64,000 bases of DNA from JAGWRA01 sp963711505 (GCA_963711505.1 CAVQEJ010000003.1:1612001-1676000), one strand, 5' to 3'. Positions 1-9,452 are shown, counted from the first letter of the stretch. The notes: generated by a model not told the origin, from the sequence alone. A program made the numbers and translations.

Positions 1-1338
1 GGCGGCAGGCCCGTGCCGGAGCCGGCGCCGGTGATGCCGCCGTAGGACGGCACGTTCGGGACGTTGACGGGTTCGTTGCTCGGCCCACGCATGGTGCCGT
101 CGTCCTGCCGGTTGCTGTAGAGCCAGTACCGGCATCCGCCGGTCGACCGCCACGTGGTACATCTGGCCGATCGGCAGCGCGACGTGCAGGAAGGTGCGCG
201 CGTGATCGGTCGTGATCCCCATACCGGCATCGCCGGTCTGCACCCAGCGATCCGGGTTCCTGGGATCCATCCAGATGTCGTGGCAGTCGCCGCAGCCCTT
301 GTAGTTGGCGATCGGGAACGTGCGCCCGCCGTCGAACGACCGGTGGAACATGCTGTTGGCGACGAGCACTTCGTCGGGATTCGCAGGATTCACCGCGAGG
401 CGGATGTAGTACCCGGCGCGGCCGATGAGCGTCCGATCCCAGCTGACGACCTGCCACTTCACGCCGCCGTCATCCGACCGCCAGAGCGATCCCTGGTCCG
501 CCGTCTGGATGAGGGCGTAGATCCGCTGCGGGTCGGACGGCGCGAAGGCGACATCGATCTTCCCGAGCGGCGACTTCGGCAGGCCGTTCTCGAGGTGCTG
601 CCAGGTAGCGCCGCCGTCGTGCGTCATATAGACGCCGCTGCCCGGCCCGCCGCCGAACTCCGCCCAGGGATGCATCTCGACCTGCCACATGCCGGCGATC
701 AGCACATTCGGGTTCTGGCTGTCCAGCGACAGCCCCGAACAGCCGGTGTTCGGATCGACGAACAGCGACCGCGTCCAGGTCTTCCCGCCGTCGGTCGTCT
801 TGAAGACGCCGCGCTCCTGCTGGGGTGCGGTCGTCCGGCCGAGCGCGCACACCCAGACGTTCTCGGGATTGGTCGGATCGACGATGATGCGGCCGATACG
901 GCCGGTCTTGTCGAGCCCCATGTGCTGCCACGACGCGCCGGCGTCGGTCGAGCGGTAGACACCGTCCCCTTCGACGTCGGCGTCGCGGATCGCCCATGCC
1001 TCGCCCGTCCCGGCCCAGACGAGGTCGGGGTTGGACGGCGCGACGGCCAGCGCGCCGATCGCCTGCACCGGCTCGTGGTCGAAGATCGGCGCAAAGGTCT
1101 TCCCGCCGTCCACCGTCTTCCAGACGCCGCCCGAGGCGGCGCCGGCGTAGTAGGTCGTCGGGTCTCCGGGCACGCCGGCCACCGAGGCGATGCGCCCGGC
1201 GCTGGGCGGTCCCATGTAGGTGAAGCGCAGCGGCGCCACCTGCGGCCCGAGGCGCGGCGCCTCGCGCTGGGCGCGCACGGCCGCGCCGGCGGAGGCGATG
1301 CAGAGGATGGCGGTCAGGACAAGACGGCGAACACGCAT
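1..1338 (-). CDS. BNR/sortilin-like repeat secreted protein (3' end beyond window)
   Basis: Reads from an ATG at 1338 with a signal peptide (MRVRRLVLTAILCIASAG, then AQ), so probably exported. The body is made of beta-propeller BNR/VPS10-type repeats, visible as recurring 'TDGGKTW'-like units (KTVDGGKTF, STDAGASWQ, TTDGGKTWT, RSDDGGVKWQ) alternating with 'DPTNPENVW'-like strands. Proteins of this build are common in Acidobacteriota as 'glycosyl hydrolase, BNR repeat' and 'YVTN/WD40/BNR-like' entries; most have no proven activity. The coding frame shifts by one base near 131-140: before it the protein reads HVAVDRR, after it the expected YWLYSNRQDDGTMRGPSNEP continues in the next frame. The C-terminal part lies outside the window. 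Confidence 0.75.
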   Translation of the reverse strand, partial: MRVRRLVLTAILCIASAGAAVRAQREAPRLGPQVAPLRFTYMGPPSAGRIASVAGVPGDPTTYYAGAASGGVWKTVDGGKTFAPIFDHEPVQAIGALAVAPSNPDLVWAGTGEAWAIRDADVEGDGVYRSTDAGASWQHMGLDKTGRIGRIIVDPTNPENVWVCALGRTTAPQQERGVFKTTDGGKTWTRSLFVDPNTGCSGLSLDSQNPNVLIAGMWQVEMHPWAEFGGGPGSGVYMTHDGGATWQHLENGLPKSPLGKIDVAFAPSDPQRIYALIQTADQGSLWRSDDGGVKWQVVSWDRTLIGRAGYYIRLAVNPANPDEVLVANSMFHRSFDGGRTFPIANYKGCGDCHDIWMDPRNPDRWVQTGDAGMGITTDHARTFLHVALPIGQMYHVAVDRRMPVLALQQPAGRRHHAWAEQRTRQRPERAVLRRHHRRRLRHGPAA

Positions 1339-1438
1339 GGGCAGGCCTCGTGTGAGCGGTATCCAAACGCAGTCTGACGACGGACGACTCGTCATGCCCG
1401 CGGAAGCGGGCATCCAGCCACGAGGCGCGTGCGCGCCC

Positions 1439-2372
1439 TCACCGCGCGACGAGCTGCTTCGCGACGAACCAGACGTTGGCCGGGCGTTCCGCGAGCCGGC
1501 GCATGTACCAAGGGAACCAGGACTCGCCGTACGAGATCAGCACCCGCAGCCGCTTGCCACCATCGACCAGCCGCTGCTGCAGCGGCCGCTGGATGCCGTA
1601 GAGCATGGCGTATTCGTACGCCGCCTCGGGCACATGGTGCTCGGTGATGAAGGCGCCGAGCCGCCCGACGATCGCTGGATCGTGGGTACCGATGTGCAGG
1701 TGGGCACCCGCCCGCTGCGCCTCGTCGCCGAGCAGCCGCTCCGAGAGCTTCACGAAGTTCGCGTCGACATCGGCCTTCTTCGGAAAGGCAATGTCGGCCG
1801 GCTCGAGGTAGGCGCCCTTGACGAGTCGGATCGCCGGCCCCAGCGGCAGCAGGCGGTCGATGTCGGTCGCCGATGCGATAGAGGTAGGCCTGAATGGCGA
1901 CGCCCACGGCCGCGGAGCGCTCGCGCGTCCGCTGGAAGAGCGCCAGCGTCGGGTCGACGTACGCCGAACTCTCCATGTCGATCCAGACGAAGTTCCCGCA
2001 GGCGGCGGCGTGGTCGACCAGCCGCTGCAGGTTCCGGAAGCAGGCATCCGCGTCCAGGTCCAGCCCGAGTTGTGTCGGCTTGATGGAGATCTGCGCATCG
2101 ACCCCGGCGGCCTTCACGCGATCGAGCACGTCGAGGTAGTGCTGCGTCACCGCCTCGGCTTCCTCCGGGCGGGTCAGGTTCTCGCCGAGGTGCGTGAGGA
2201 TCGTATGGACGCCTCGATCCTCCTCGCCGCGCGCCGCCCCAAGGGCGTCCCCGATCTGTTCGCCTGGCATGAACGCCGACACGGCGCGGCGGACGAACGG
2301 GGTCTTCGTGGCATGATCGCGCAGCCACGCGTTGGTCGAGAGGGCCAGGATGGTCTGACGGGCTAGGGACAC
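1439..2372 (-). CDS. Proline dehydrogenase (PRODH domain), with apparent frameshift
   Basis: FAD-dependent oxidation of proline to pyrroline-5-carboxylate, the first step of proline catabolism. The sequence has PRODH family landmarks: VDAQISIKPTQLGLDLD near residue 95, then WIDMESS, LVKGAYLEP, HIGTHDP, YEYAMLYGIQ and LISYGESWFPWYMRRLAERP near the C-terminus. It is a stand-alone PRODH of about 310 residues, not fused to the aldehyde dehydrogenase half of PutA. The frame breaks near 1868-1875: AYLYRI is followed out of frame by ATDIDRLLPLGPAIRLVKG, which continues to a stop at 1439. No P5C dehydrogenase is seen nearby. Confident on family; the single break looks like an indel error. Confidence 0.85.
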
Positions 2373-2519
2373 GGCAATCCTGACTGATGAACGGCGACCG
2401 GAGTCGCCGGAAGACCACGGATGTCGGCGGGGACGAGGAGAACAGGCGCGACCCAGGGCTGATCACGAGCGAGGCGGCGAACGTCATCCGCGGCCGATTA
2501 TCGCCCGGTCCGGAGGTTG

Positions 2520-4520
2520 TCAAGGGTGCGGCTGCACGGATGTCGCGGCCAGCCCAGCCGTTGGCGGCCGGAGGCGGTACACGCGTCCCGCGCCATCCAC
2601 CTGCTCGAGCACGAGCCGGTCGCCGTAGGCCGCGATCCGCTTCTCGACCTCCGGCCACTCCCCCGCCGGATAGAGGTCCGTGTGCACGACGACGTCGCGG
2701 ACGCCGAGCCGCGTCAGGTGCTGGAGGCTCGCGTCATCGGGAAAATTTATGAGCTCGACGTACAACTGCGCGAGATCCGGTGGCCGGAAGCCGCTGTAGC
2801 CCTGCACCGTCTTCTGCCAGTGCGCCGTGGAGTGCAGCATGAAGGTCGTCTGCCGCCGCTCCCAGTCGCCCTCGTTCCGCGGATCGCCTTCAGGCACCTC
2901 GGCAATCGCGAACCGCCCGGGCTGGCCCGCCAGCCAGCGGTCGATCGCCGGAATCTCCACGTGATAGGCCTCGACGTGAAGCGGGAACGCGGCGAACTCG
3001 GCCACCAGCAGCACGCCAGCCGCGACCGCCACGGCGGAACGCCGCGGCGCCGCCAGCCGCGCGGTGAGGCGATCGAAGCCGATGCCGGCCAGGACGGCGA
3101 GGCCGAGGATGGCCAGCAGCGTGAACCGCGACGGCACCCGGATGAAGTCGAATGCCGGCAGCCAGTACACGGACGGCCACAGGCTCAACGGCGGTCCGAC
3201 GGAGAGCAGCACGGCCAGCAGCGTCAGCAGCGCATAGAACAGCGTCGCGTCGCGACGGTGCCGCTGCCGCCAGGCCTGCACCACCGCGAGCCCGCGCCGC
3301 AGCCGCGCGGCGGCGTCGAACGGCGCGCGCCGGAGGACCGCCAGACGCAGCAGGACGGCGAGCCCGCACCAGAACCACGGCCGCCAGACCTCGCGAATCG
3401 ACAGGAGCAGTCCGCCGACGATCCGGATCCGCACTGGCGCCATCACGGTGGCGGCCACACTCACCGCGAGCAGCAGCACGACCAGCAGTTCGAGCACGGC
3501 TCCAATCCGGCGCCACGCGCGGGCCGTCCGTCCCGATTCGGACCGGGGTAATCGCCGCCACAGTGGCACCAGAGCGGCCGCCCCGAGCAGGAGCGGCAGA
3601 TAGCCGGGGAACAGGTACGCCCGTGCCGCGCGATTGATCCAGTCCAGGCCGGCGTGGGCCAGTACGAACTGCTGCAGGTGGGACGGCGACGCGAAGAAGC
3701 TGGCGTTGTTGATCGCCCAGTTGTCGAGCGTCCCGAGCGACCGCCTCAGCCCCACGCCAACCTGCACGGCGTGGTACGGCAGCATCAGCAGCGCGGCCGG
3801 CGTCAGCAGCACGGCGCCGGCGAGGCCGAGGTCGCGCACGCGGCGGAGGAAGGCAACCGGCTCCCCGAGCGCGGCGCGGTATCCGAGCAGCCCGACGACC
3901 GCCATCACGAGGAACACGGTGCCGTGTCCGCTCGACAGGGCCTGCAGCGTGAAGCAGGCGGCGGCAAGGCGGAGGTCGCGCACCCGCCCCTCGTCGAGAT
4001 AGGCGTGCAGGAACGCGAGGCAGAACGGCAGCCACTGGATCGCCGCGAGGTGGAGCTGCTCGATGCGCAGGAAGCGCGGCGGCGAGAAGCCGAAGATGAG
4101 GCCGCACAGCAGTGCGCCCGCCGGCCCGACGCCGACACGACGCGCCAGCAGCCAGGCGCCGATGGCGCACAGGACACACGACAGCAGCGTGACGAGGTTC
4201 AGCGCCAGCACGGGATTGCCCGTGAGCCACAGCACGGGCGCGGCGAAGATCGCGCTGCCGATCAGGTTCTCCGAATAGGCCAGGGTGTCCGGCTCGGGAT
4301 AGTAGATGTTGGCGTCGAAGATGGAGAGCGGCTGGTGGAGGAAGGCGTGAGCATCCCACTCCAGCGTCCAGAGGTACAGCTTCGTGTCGGGACTGTGCGA
4401 GAACGCGTGTCCGGCCGGCTCGACAGACAGCGGCCAGACGAGCAGCAGCGTCAGCGCCGTGTAGAGGAGCGCGGCACCGGCCGCGCCCCGATATCTTCCG
4501 GCAGCAGCCCGACGCGTCAA
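2520..4520 (-). CDS. Polytopic membrane protein, GT-C glycosyltransferase-like
   Basis: 666 residues from a TTG start four bases downstream of the iorB stop, so probably co-transcribed with iorAB. The N-terminus is a transmembrane segment (ALLYTALTLLLVWPLS) followed by a loop with DTKLYLWTLEWDAHAF and DANIYYPEPDTLAYSE. About ten further hydrophobic segments follow, and a soluble C-terminal domain (about residues 510-666) contains IDRWLAGQPGRFAIAEVPEGD and GYSGFRPPDLAQLY. This build matches large uncharacterised bacterial membrane proteins of the GT-C/YfhO type that transfer sugars from lipid carriers. Neither donor nor acceptor can be read from the sequence, so the specific role is unknown. 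Confidence 0.7.
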   Translation of the reverse strand: MTRRAAAGRYRGAAGAALLYTALTLLLVWPLSVEPAGHAFSHSPDTKLYLWTLEWDAHAFLHQPLSIFDANIYYPEPDTLAYSENLIGSAIFAAPVLWLTGNPVLALNLVTLLSCVLCAIGAWLLARRVGVGPAGALLCGLIFGFSPPRFLRIEQLHLAAIQWLPFCLAFLHAYLDEGRVRDLRLAAACFTLQALSSGHGTVFLVMAVVGLLGYRAALGEPVAFLRRVRDLGLAGAVLLTPAALLMLPYHAVQVGVGLRRSLGTLDNWAINNASFFASPSHLQQFVLAHAGLDWINRAARAYLFPGYLPLLLGAAALVPLWRRLPRSESGRTARAWRRIGAVLELLVVLLLAVSVAATVMAPVRIRIVGGLLLSIREVWRPWFWCGLAVLLRLAVLRRAPFDAAARLRRGLAVVQAWRQRHRRDATLFYALLTLLAVLLSVGPPLSLWPSVYWLPAFDFIRVPSRFTLLAILGLAVLAGIGFDRLTARLAAPRRSAVAVAAGVLLVAEFAAFPLHVEAYHVEIPAIDRWLAGQPGRFAIAEVPEGDPRNEGDWERRQTTFMLHSTAHWQKTVQGYSGFRPPDLAQLYVELINFPDDASLQHLTRLGVRDVVVHTDLYPAGEWPEVEKRIAAYGDRLVLEQVDGAGRVYRLRPPTAGLAATSVQPHP

Positions 4521-4524
4521 CGAT

Positions 4525-6840
4525 TCAGGCCCGCTCCAGCGCGGCCTTCACGCGTGCCGGCGTCAGCGGCGCCTGCCGCATGCGCACGCCGGTCGCGTCG
4601 AACACCGCGTTCGCAATCGCCGCCGCGGTCGGACGGGACGAGGGTTCGCCCGCCCCGCCGGGCGGCAGGTCGGGATGGTTCAGCAGGATCACGTCGACGA
4701 CCGGCGGGATGTCGTTGGCCCGCGCCACCGGATAGGTGCGCCAGTCGACGCTCGTCACCGCGCTCCGGTCGAACGTCACTTCTTCCATCAGCGCGCGGCT
4801 CAGCGACTGCACGAGGTTGGCCTCGATCGTGCGCTGCAGTCCCATCGGATTCACGACGAGCCCGCAGTCGTGCGCACAGACGAACCGCGTCACCTTCACG
4901 GCCCCGGTCCGGCGGTTCACCTCGACGTCGGCAATCGTCCCGACGTAGGTGCCGTTGCGCGTGCCGAGCGCCACGCCGCGGCCGGTGGCCACCTCGCCAG
5001 CCGTCCCGCGGCGCCGGCCCGACGGTCCCGTTCGCCAGCCGGCCTTCCCGGCCGCCGTCGTGAGCACCGCCTTCGCGCGCGGCTCGGTGATGTACTTCAG
5101 CCGGAAGTCGATCGGATCCATCTCCGCGGCGGCCGCCAGCTCGTCGATGAACGACTCGACGGCGAACGACGCCGCCGGCCCCTCCGGATCCCGCAGGTGT
5201 GTCGACCGCAGCGGTGAGGCCCCTTCGTGGAATGGCGCGATGACGTGCGCCATGGAATGGACGCTCGCGAAGTCGTAGGGCGGCGCCTGGCTGCCCCACG
5301 ACACGAACTCGTCGACGCCGCTCCGGTTCGGCATGCCGGTGAGGTACGCCGCGAGGAAGTTGTCGGCATCGGCCGGCAGGTACAGCACCTCGCCGCCCGA
5401 GAAGGCGCGCGACGCGAAGCGGACGCCGGTGACCTCGCGCGACGCGTTCATCGCAGCCGTCAGCTCGCACAGCACGGCCGGGCCCTTCGCGCCCCACGCG
5501 GTCATGTCGTCGCGCATCCACTGCACGCGCACCGGACGCTTCACGGCCTGCGACAGCAGCAGCGCATCAGCGGCCGTGTCGGCGAAGCCGGGCCGGCCAT
5601 AGGAGCCAGCGTCCTCGGCCCAGACGACCCGCAGGCGATCGACCGGCACGCCGACCAGCGCCGCCAGCCCGCGCTGGAGCGCGTGGGGCTTCTGCACCCC
5701 CGACCAGACCGTCGTCACCCCGTCCATCTTCACGTCGGCCACCGCACAGCCCGGCCCCATCGTCGCGTGCGACTGGAACGGGAACTCGTAGGTCGCCTCG
5801 ACGCGCCGCGCGGCGCCAGCCAGCGCGCCGTCGACGTCGCCGCGCTTCAGCGTCTCGCGCGTCGCCTTCGGGACCGCCTCGCGCATGTGCGCGTAGAGGC
5901 CGTCGTGCGACGGGAACGACGTGGCCGGCGCGCTCCACGTGACCGTCAGCGCCCGGGCGGCCCGGATCGCGGCCCACTCCCGCTCGGCGACCACGCCGAC
6001 GAAGTCGCCTTTCACGACGGTACGGACGTAGCCCGGCACCTGCTTCGCCGCGCTTTCGTCGACGCTGACGACGTGCGCGCCGATGCCCGGCGGGCGGACG
6101 ACGCGGCCGTGCAGCATCCCCGGCAGCCGGACCTCGGTGACGTAGCGGAAGGTGCCGAGCACTTTCGGCCCCATGTCGACGCGCGGCACGGGCTGACCGA
6201 CGATGCGATACGTGGAGGGATCCTTCGGCTTGCCCGCGCCCTCGACGTTCAGCGAGAAGCCACGGCCGGTGACCTGCAGCGTCTCCCGCAGCGCCTCGCC
6301 GCCGGTCAGCTCGCCGTAGGACACCTGCGTCGACGCCGTTCCCTCGACGCGAACGATGCCGTCGCGGACGTCGAGCGAAGCGACCGGTGCGCCCATATGG
6401 CGCGATGCCGCCTGCAGCAGCAGCGCTCGGGCACAGGCGGCGGCATTGCGCAGCGGCTTCGCGCCATTACTGATCGACGTGCTGCCGCCGACGCCGCCCT
6501 GGTCGGGCGTGCGCGCCGTGTCCCCCATCACGAACGAGACCCGATCGACGGGGACGTCCAGTTCCTCGGCGACGATCTGTCCCAGGGCCGTCTCGACGCC
6601 CATGCCGATCTCGACCTTGCCGGTGAAGACGTGCACGTGCCCGCGCGTGTCGACGTGCAGCCAGGCATCGAGGCTGGCGGGTGACGGCGCGGTGGACTCC
6701 GCGGCGCCGCCGGCCGCCGCTGCCGGCGACTGCGCGAAGGCCAGCGGCACGGTGGCGGGGTCGACGAGGCTGAAGCCGACGAGCAGACCGCCGGCAGTGC
6801 GGACGAACTCGCGTCTGGTCTGACCGTTCCTGGTAGGCAT
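4525..6840 (-). CDS. Molybdenum hydroxylase large subunit, IorB/xanthine dehydrogenase family, Tat-exported (copy 1)
   Basis: 771 residues. The ATG at 6840 is chosen because it is followed by a twin-arginine leader (RREFVRTAGGLLVGFSL...) and lies two bases after the iorA stop. Molybdopterin-binding subunit related to isoquinoline 1-oxidoreductase beta chain and aldehyde dehydrogenases of this family. Landmarks: FTGKVEIGMGVETALGQIVAEE near residue 70, GDTARTPDQGGVGGSTS, VVKGDFVGVVAE, GPGCAVADVK, WAEDAGSYGRPG, ARGVALGTRNGTYV-like glycine region and CAHDCGLVVNPMGL near the C-terminus. Paired with the 2Fe-2S subunit just upstream; no FAD subunit is present, as is typical of the periplasmic two-subunit type that passes electrons to a cytochrome. 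Substrate unknown. Second copy at 11417-13750. Confidence 0.88.
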   Translation of the reverse strand: MPTRNGQTRREFVRTAGGLLVGFSLVDPATVPLAFAQSPAAAAGGAAESTAPSPASLDAWLHVDTRGHVHVFTGKVEIGMGVETALGQIVAEELDVPVDRVSFVMGDTARTPDQGGVGGSTSISNGAKPLRNAAACARALLLQAASRHMGAPVASLDVRDGIVRVEGTASTQVSYGELTGGEALRETLQVTGRGFSLNVEGAGKPKDPSTYRIVGQPVPRVDMGPKVLGTFRYVTEVRLPGMLHGRVVRPPGIGAHVVSVDESAAKQVPGYVRTVVKGDFVGVVAEREWAAIRAARALTVTWSAPATSFPSHDGLYAHMREAVPKATRETLKRGDVDGALAGAARRVEATYEFPFQSHATMGPGCAVADVKMDGVTTVWSGVQKPHALQRGLAALVGVPVDRLRVVWAEDAGSYGRPGFADTAADALLLSQAVKRPVRVQWMRDDMTAWGAKGPAVLCELTAAMNASREVTGVRFASRAFSGGEVLYLPADADNFLAAYLTGMPNRSGVDEFVSWGSQAPPYDFASVHSMAHVIAPFHEGASPLRSTHLRDPEGPAASFAVESFIDELAAAAEMDPIDFRLKYITEPRAKAVLTTAAGKAGWRTGPSGRRRGTAGEVATGRGVALGTRNGTYVGTIADVEVNRRTGAVKVTRFVCAHDCGLVVNPMGLQRTIEANLVQSLSRALMEEVTFDRSAVTSVDWRTYPVARANDIPPVVDVILLNHPDLPPGGAGEPSSRPTAAAIANAVFDATGVRMRQAPLTPARVKAALERA

Positions 6841-6842
6841 GT

Positions 6843-7391
6843 TCAGCACTCCGGACTGGTCTGCGTCTCGTCGTCCCGTGCCGACGCCACACGTCCAGCC
6901 GAGGCCACGATCAGCTGCGCTTGCCCGGCGGCCGGCTTCCCCGCTGCGCGGCGGATGGCGGCGAAGACGCCGACGTGGCTGCCGCAACGGCAGACCAGTC
7001 CCTGGCAGGCGCGGCGGATGTCTTCGTCGGTCGGGTGCGGATTGGTGTCGAGGAGCGCCTTGGCCGTCAGTACCCAGCCGTTCAGGCAGTAGCCGCACTG
7101 GAACGCCTGTTCCTCGATGAACGCCTGCTGCACGGGATGCGGCCGTTCCGGCGTTCCCAGCCCCTCGATCGTCACGACGTCGCGGCCGGCGGCCCGCGAC
7201 ACCGGCGTTACGCAGGAACGGACGGCATGGTTGTCGAGCAGCACCGTGCAGGCGCCGCACTGCCCCAGGCCGCAGCCGAATCGCGGGTTGTCCAGCGTGA
7301 GCGTGTCGCGCAGCACGTAGAGAAGCGGCTCGTCGGCCTCGACGTCCACCACATGCGGCTTGCCGTTGATCGTCAGTGATACGCGGCTCAT
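6843..7391 (-). CDS. 2Fe-2S subunit of IorAB-type molybdenum hydroxylase (copy 1)
   Basis: 182 residues starting MSRVSLTINGKPHVVD. The N-terminal plant-type ferredoxin cluster is CGLGQCGACTVLLDNHAVRSC and the C-terminal all-helical 2Fe-2S domain has CGYCLNGW and VCRCGSHVGV, giving the full set of cysteines for two clusters. It transfers electrons from the molybdenum centre of the partner subunit encoded immediately downstream (2-base gap). The C-terminus is about 25 residues longer than the paralogue at 13747-14250. The partner has the Tat signal, so the assembled pair is probably exported together. A hairpin-rich repeat and a candidate promoter lie upstream. Confidence 0.92.
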   Translation of the reverse strand: MSRVSLTINGKPHVVDVEADEPLLYVLRDTLTLDNPRFGCGLGQCGACTVLLDNHAVRSCVTPVSRAAGRDVVTIEGLGTPERPHPVQQAFIEEQAFQCGYCLNGWVLTAKALLDTNPHPTDEDIRRACQGLVCRCGSHVGVFAAIRRAAGKPAAGQAQLIVASAGRVASARDDETQTSPEC

Positions 7392-7469
7392 GGCGGTCTC
7401 CTGATTCAGTCGGGGCTGCCCCGAACCCCGTCTCACGTCGCGCGCGCTCGCTCCGACCGTCGCGGGCTC

Positions 7470-7636
7470 GCCGTTCACTCGCTCGCGTCGCAGCTCGCGC
7501 CCGTTCCGGTCGCGCGCAGCTCGCTCCGTTCCGCTCGCGCCCTTCGATGAACTCAGGGCGCCTCGAGCCTGCCGAGGGGCGGGCCCGCCGTGCGGGCCGC
7601 CGGGCCTTGCCGGGCCCGGGCGCATTATACGCCCGG
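7470..7636. repeat. Hairpin-rich dispersed repeat upstream of iorA
   Basis: Lies in the 459-base gap between iorA (start 7391) and the gene at 7851. Two exact blocks are shared with a repeat in ureB: TTCACTCGCTCGC at 7474-7486 (also 61408-61420) and CCGTTCCGGTCGCG at 7501-7514 (also 61436-61449). Hairpins: GGCCCGC/GCGGGCC at 7582-7598 with loop CGT (the ureB copy has the same stem with loop TGT), CCGGGCC/GGCCCGG at about 7600-7619, and CCGGGCG/CGCCCGG at 7615-7634 with loop CATTATA. No gene was recognised in the rest of the gap. Confidence 0.7.
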
Positions 7637-7650
7637 CTCCCCGCCATCAA
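7624..7650 (-). promoter_or_regulatory. Candidate promoter for the iorAB-membrane protein operon
   Basis: On the minus strand a perfect TATAAT occupies 7624-7629 and a TTGATG hexamer (4 of 6 matches to TTGACA) occupies 7645-7650, with a short 15-base spacer. The -10 element sits in the loop of a 7-bp hairpin (7615-7634). It faces iorA, about 235 bases upstream of the ATG. AT-rich hexamers are rare here, which supports it, but the spacer and long leader are weaknesses. Confidence 0.35.
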
Positions 7651-7850
7651 GATGCCCGTTTCCCCGCCGTCGGCCGGCCGTCTCCCCGCCGTTGGCCGGC
7701 CCCGATCGGGGCGGCCCGGCGGCCTCTTTACGGCCCTGCAATTATCTGCGCCGCCCCGGTCCGACTGCGGTAGTATGCGGACGTTCGCGTCCACAATTTC
7801 AGGCGCTTCCGGCAATCATCGAGACATCAGCCACAGGGAGGAGGCCTGCG

Positions 7851-8627
7851 ATGAAGTCTGCTGCCGTGTTCGCGCTCGCCGTCGTCGCGCTCGCCGTGGC
7901 CGGCACCATTGCGGCCGACACGGAGCCGTTCGCCGTTTCTGCGCCCGCCATCATCATGGACGTCGACGGGCACTCGCTGAAGGGCGATCCCGTGGAACTG
8001 GCCTGGTCGGCCACGGCCGGCGAGTTCTACGTGCAGACGGTCGAAGGCTCCATGCCGAAGGTGACGACCCGTCACTACATGCTGAAGCTCGGCGACAAGG
8101 CGCCGTCCACGATGAAGGCGCAGCCCGACTGGGCGAACAGGTACTGGGCGTTCAAGTCGCGCCGCGACGCCCCGGCGCAGGCGAGTCTGCTCATCGACGT
8201 GAAGGACACCATCGAGCAGAACCGCCTCCCGACCCAGAGCATGTCGGACAAGGCGAAGGGCATGGAATCGGGCGGCGGCCAGTTCGCGCTGCGCGGGGCT
8301 GAAGAGGCGGCCAACGATCACAGCAACGCCGCGCAGGTAAAGACGCTGGTGCTGAGGGGAATCGATGTCGGCCGGTTCGTCGACGCGCCGCTCGTGCCGG
8401 GGCTGACATTCGGCTGGTCGCCCAGCCAGCTCCATGCCATCGCGTACGTGGACGATGACGGCCGGCTCGGCGTCTTCGACTACATGAAGAACAGCCATCA
8501 GATCGTGGACGGCACGAGCCACGTCCTGCTGCCCGCCTGGTCTCCCGACGGCACGCAGATCGCCTTCCTGGCACGGACCGGACGCAAGCACTATGCGCTC
8601 GAACGGGTCACGGTCACACTGCGCTGA
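7851..8627 (+). CDS. Secreted protein with C-terminal WD40/TolB-like motif (paralogue A)
   Basis: 258 residues. The ATG at 7851 follows a strong GGGAGGAGG ribosome site (7836-7844). Signal peptide MKSAAVFALAVVALAVAGTIAA. The mature protein has no domain I recognise until LLPAWSPDGTQIAFLART near the C-terminus, a strand motif typical of TolB/PD40 propeller blades, preceded by VPGLTFGWSPSQLHAIAYVDDDG. One isolated blade-like segment cannot form a propeller alone. It is clearly paralogous to the next gene (shared GEFYVQTVEG, SDKAKGMESGGGQFALRGA and TFGWSP blocks), so the two arose by tandem duplication. Function unknown; periplasmic or extracellular location inferred. Confidence 0.8.
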   Translation: MKSAAVFALAVVALAVAGTIAADTEPFAVSAPAIIMDVDGHSLKGDPVELAWSATAGEFYVQTVEGSMPKVTTRHYMLKLGDKAPSTMKAQPDWANRYWAFKSRRDAPAQASLLIDVKDTIEQNRLPTQSMSDKAKGMESGGGQFALRGAEEAANDHSNAAQVKTLVLRGIDVGRFVDAPLVPGLTFGWSPSQLHAIAYVDDDGRLGVFDYMKNSHQIVDGTSHVLLPAWSPDGTQIAFLARTGRKHYALERVTVTLR

Positions 8628-8656
8628 CGACCCCCTGCACGATCCGGAGAACGGCC

Positions 8657-9440
8657 ATGAAGTTCGCTGCCCCGCTCGCGCTCGCCGCCGCCCTCGTGGC
8701 CGGCACTACCGGCTTCGCCGCCGACATCGCGGCGCTGGCGTTCAAGGTGACGCCGCCGGCGGTGATCATGGACATGGACAAGCACACGCTGCAGGGGACA
8801 CCCGTGCAGCTGGCCTGGTCGGCCAGCCCGGGCGAGTTCTACATCCAGACCGTCGAGGGCTATCAGCCGGACGTGAAGATCCGACACTACATGGTGGCGC
8901 TCGGCGAGAAAGCGCCCCGGAGCGTGAAGGCCCAGCCGAAGTGGGCGGCGCAGGACCTGGGCCTGGAAGTCGACGCGGAACACGCCGACCGACCCCGACC
9001 TGCTGATCGAGGTCGAGACGCGCGTCGAGAAGAACCGCATTCCGATCCAGAGCCTGTCCGACAAGGCCAAGGGGATGGAGAGCGGCGGCGGCCAGATCGC
9101 GCTGCGGGGCGCGGCCGAAGCCGCCACCGATTCGCGCTACGCGCTCGAAGTGCGGACGCTGATGCTCAAGCGCCAGTTCATCGGCGAGTTCCGCACCGGT
9201 CCACTCCTGCCCGGCGTCACCTTCGGCTGGTCGCCGCAGCCGCTCCATTCGGTCGCCTTCGTCGATCGCAGGGGGCGGCTGGCCATCTACGACTATCTGC
9301 TCGATCAGCACCAGTCGGTCGACGCCACGAGCGACGTGCTGCTGCCCGCCTGGTCACCCGACGGGCAGAAGATCGTCTTTCTCGTGAAGAGCGGGAAGAA
9401 CTCCTACACGCTGGAGCAGGTGAACGTCACCAGGGGGTAG
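8657..9440 (+). CDS. Secreted protein, tandem paralogue B, with apparent frameshift
   Basis: Starts MKFAAPLALAAALVAGTTGFAAD (signal peptide) 29 bases after paralogue A, preceded by GGAGA. Blocks shared with A: VIMDMDKHTLQGTPVQLAWS, GEFYIQTVEGYQPDVKIRHYM, SDKAKGMESGGGQIALRGA, LLPGVTFGWSPQPLHSVAF and LLPAWSPDGQKIVFLVKSG. The frame shifts by one base near 8985-8995; after it, DLLIEVETRVEKNRIPIQSL matches A's LLIDVKDTIEQNRLPTQSM. Product unknown. The gene ends against an inverted repeat facing the convergent gene at 9523-9906. Confidence 0.72.
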
Positions 9441-9452
9441 GGGCTGACGCTC

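Noticed and set aside
154..1377. Long plus-strand reading frame opposite the BNR-repeat gene
   Set aside because: Sequence is a low-complexity reverse shadow of the BNR gene; the minus frame has a signal peptide and repeated blades.
6841..7815. In-frame upstream extension of the iorB reading frame over iorA, giving a 1096-residue product
   Set aside because: The Tat leader and start at 6840 match the family, and the region upstream is iorA in another frame with a clear 2Fe-2S protein.
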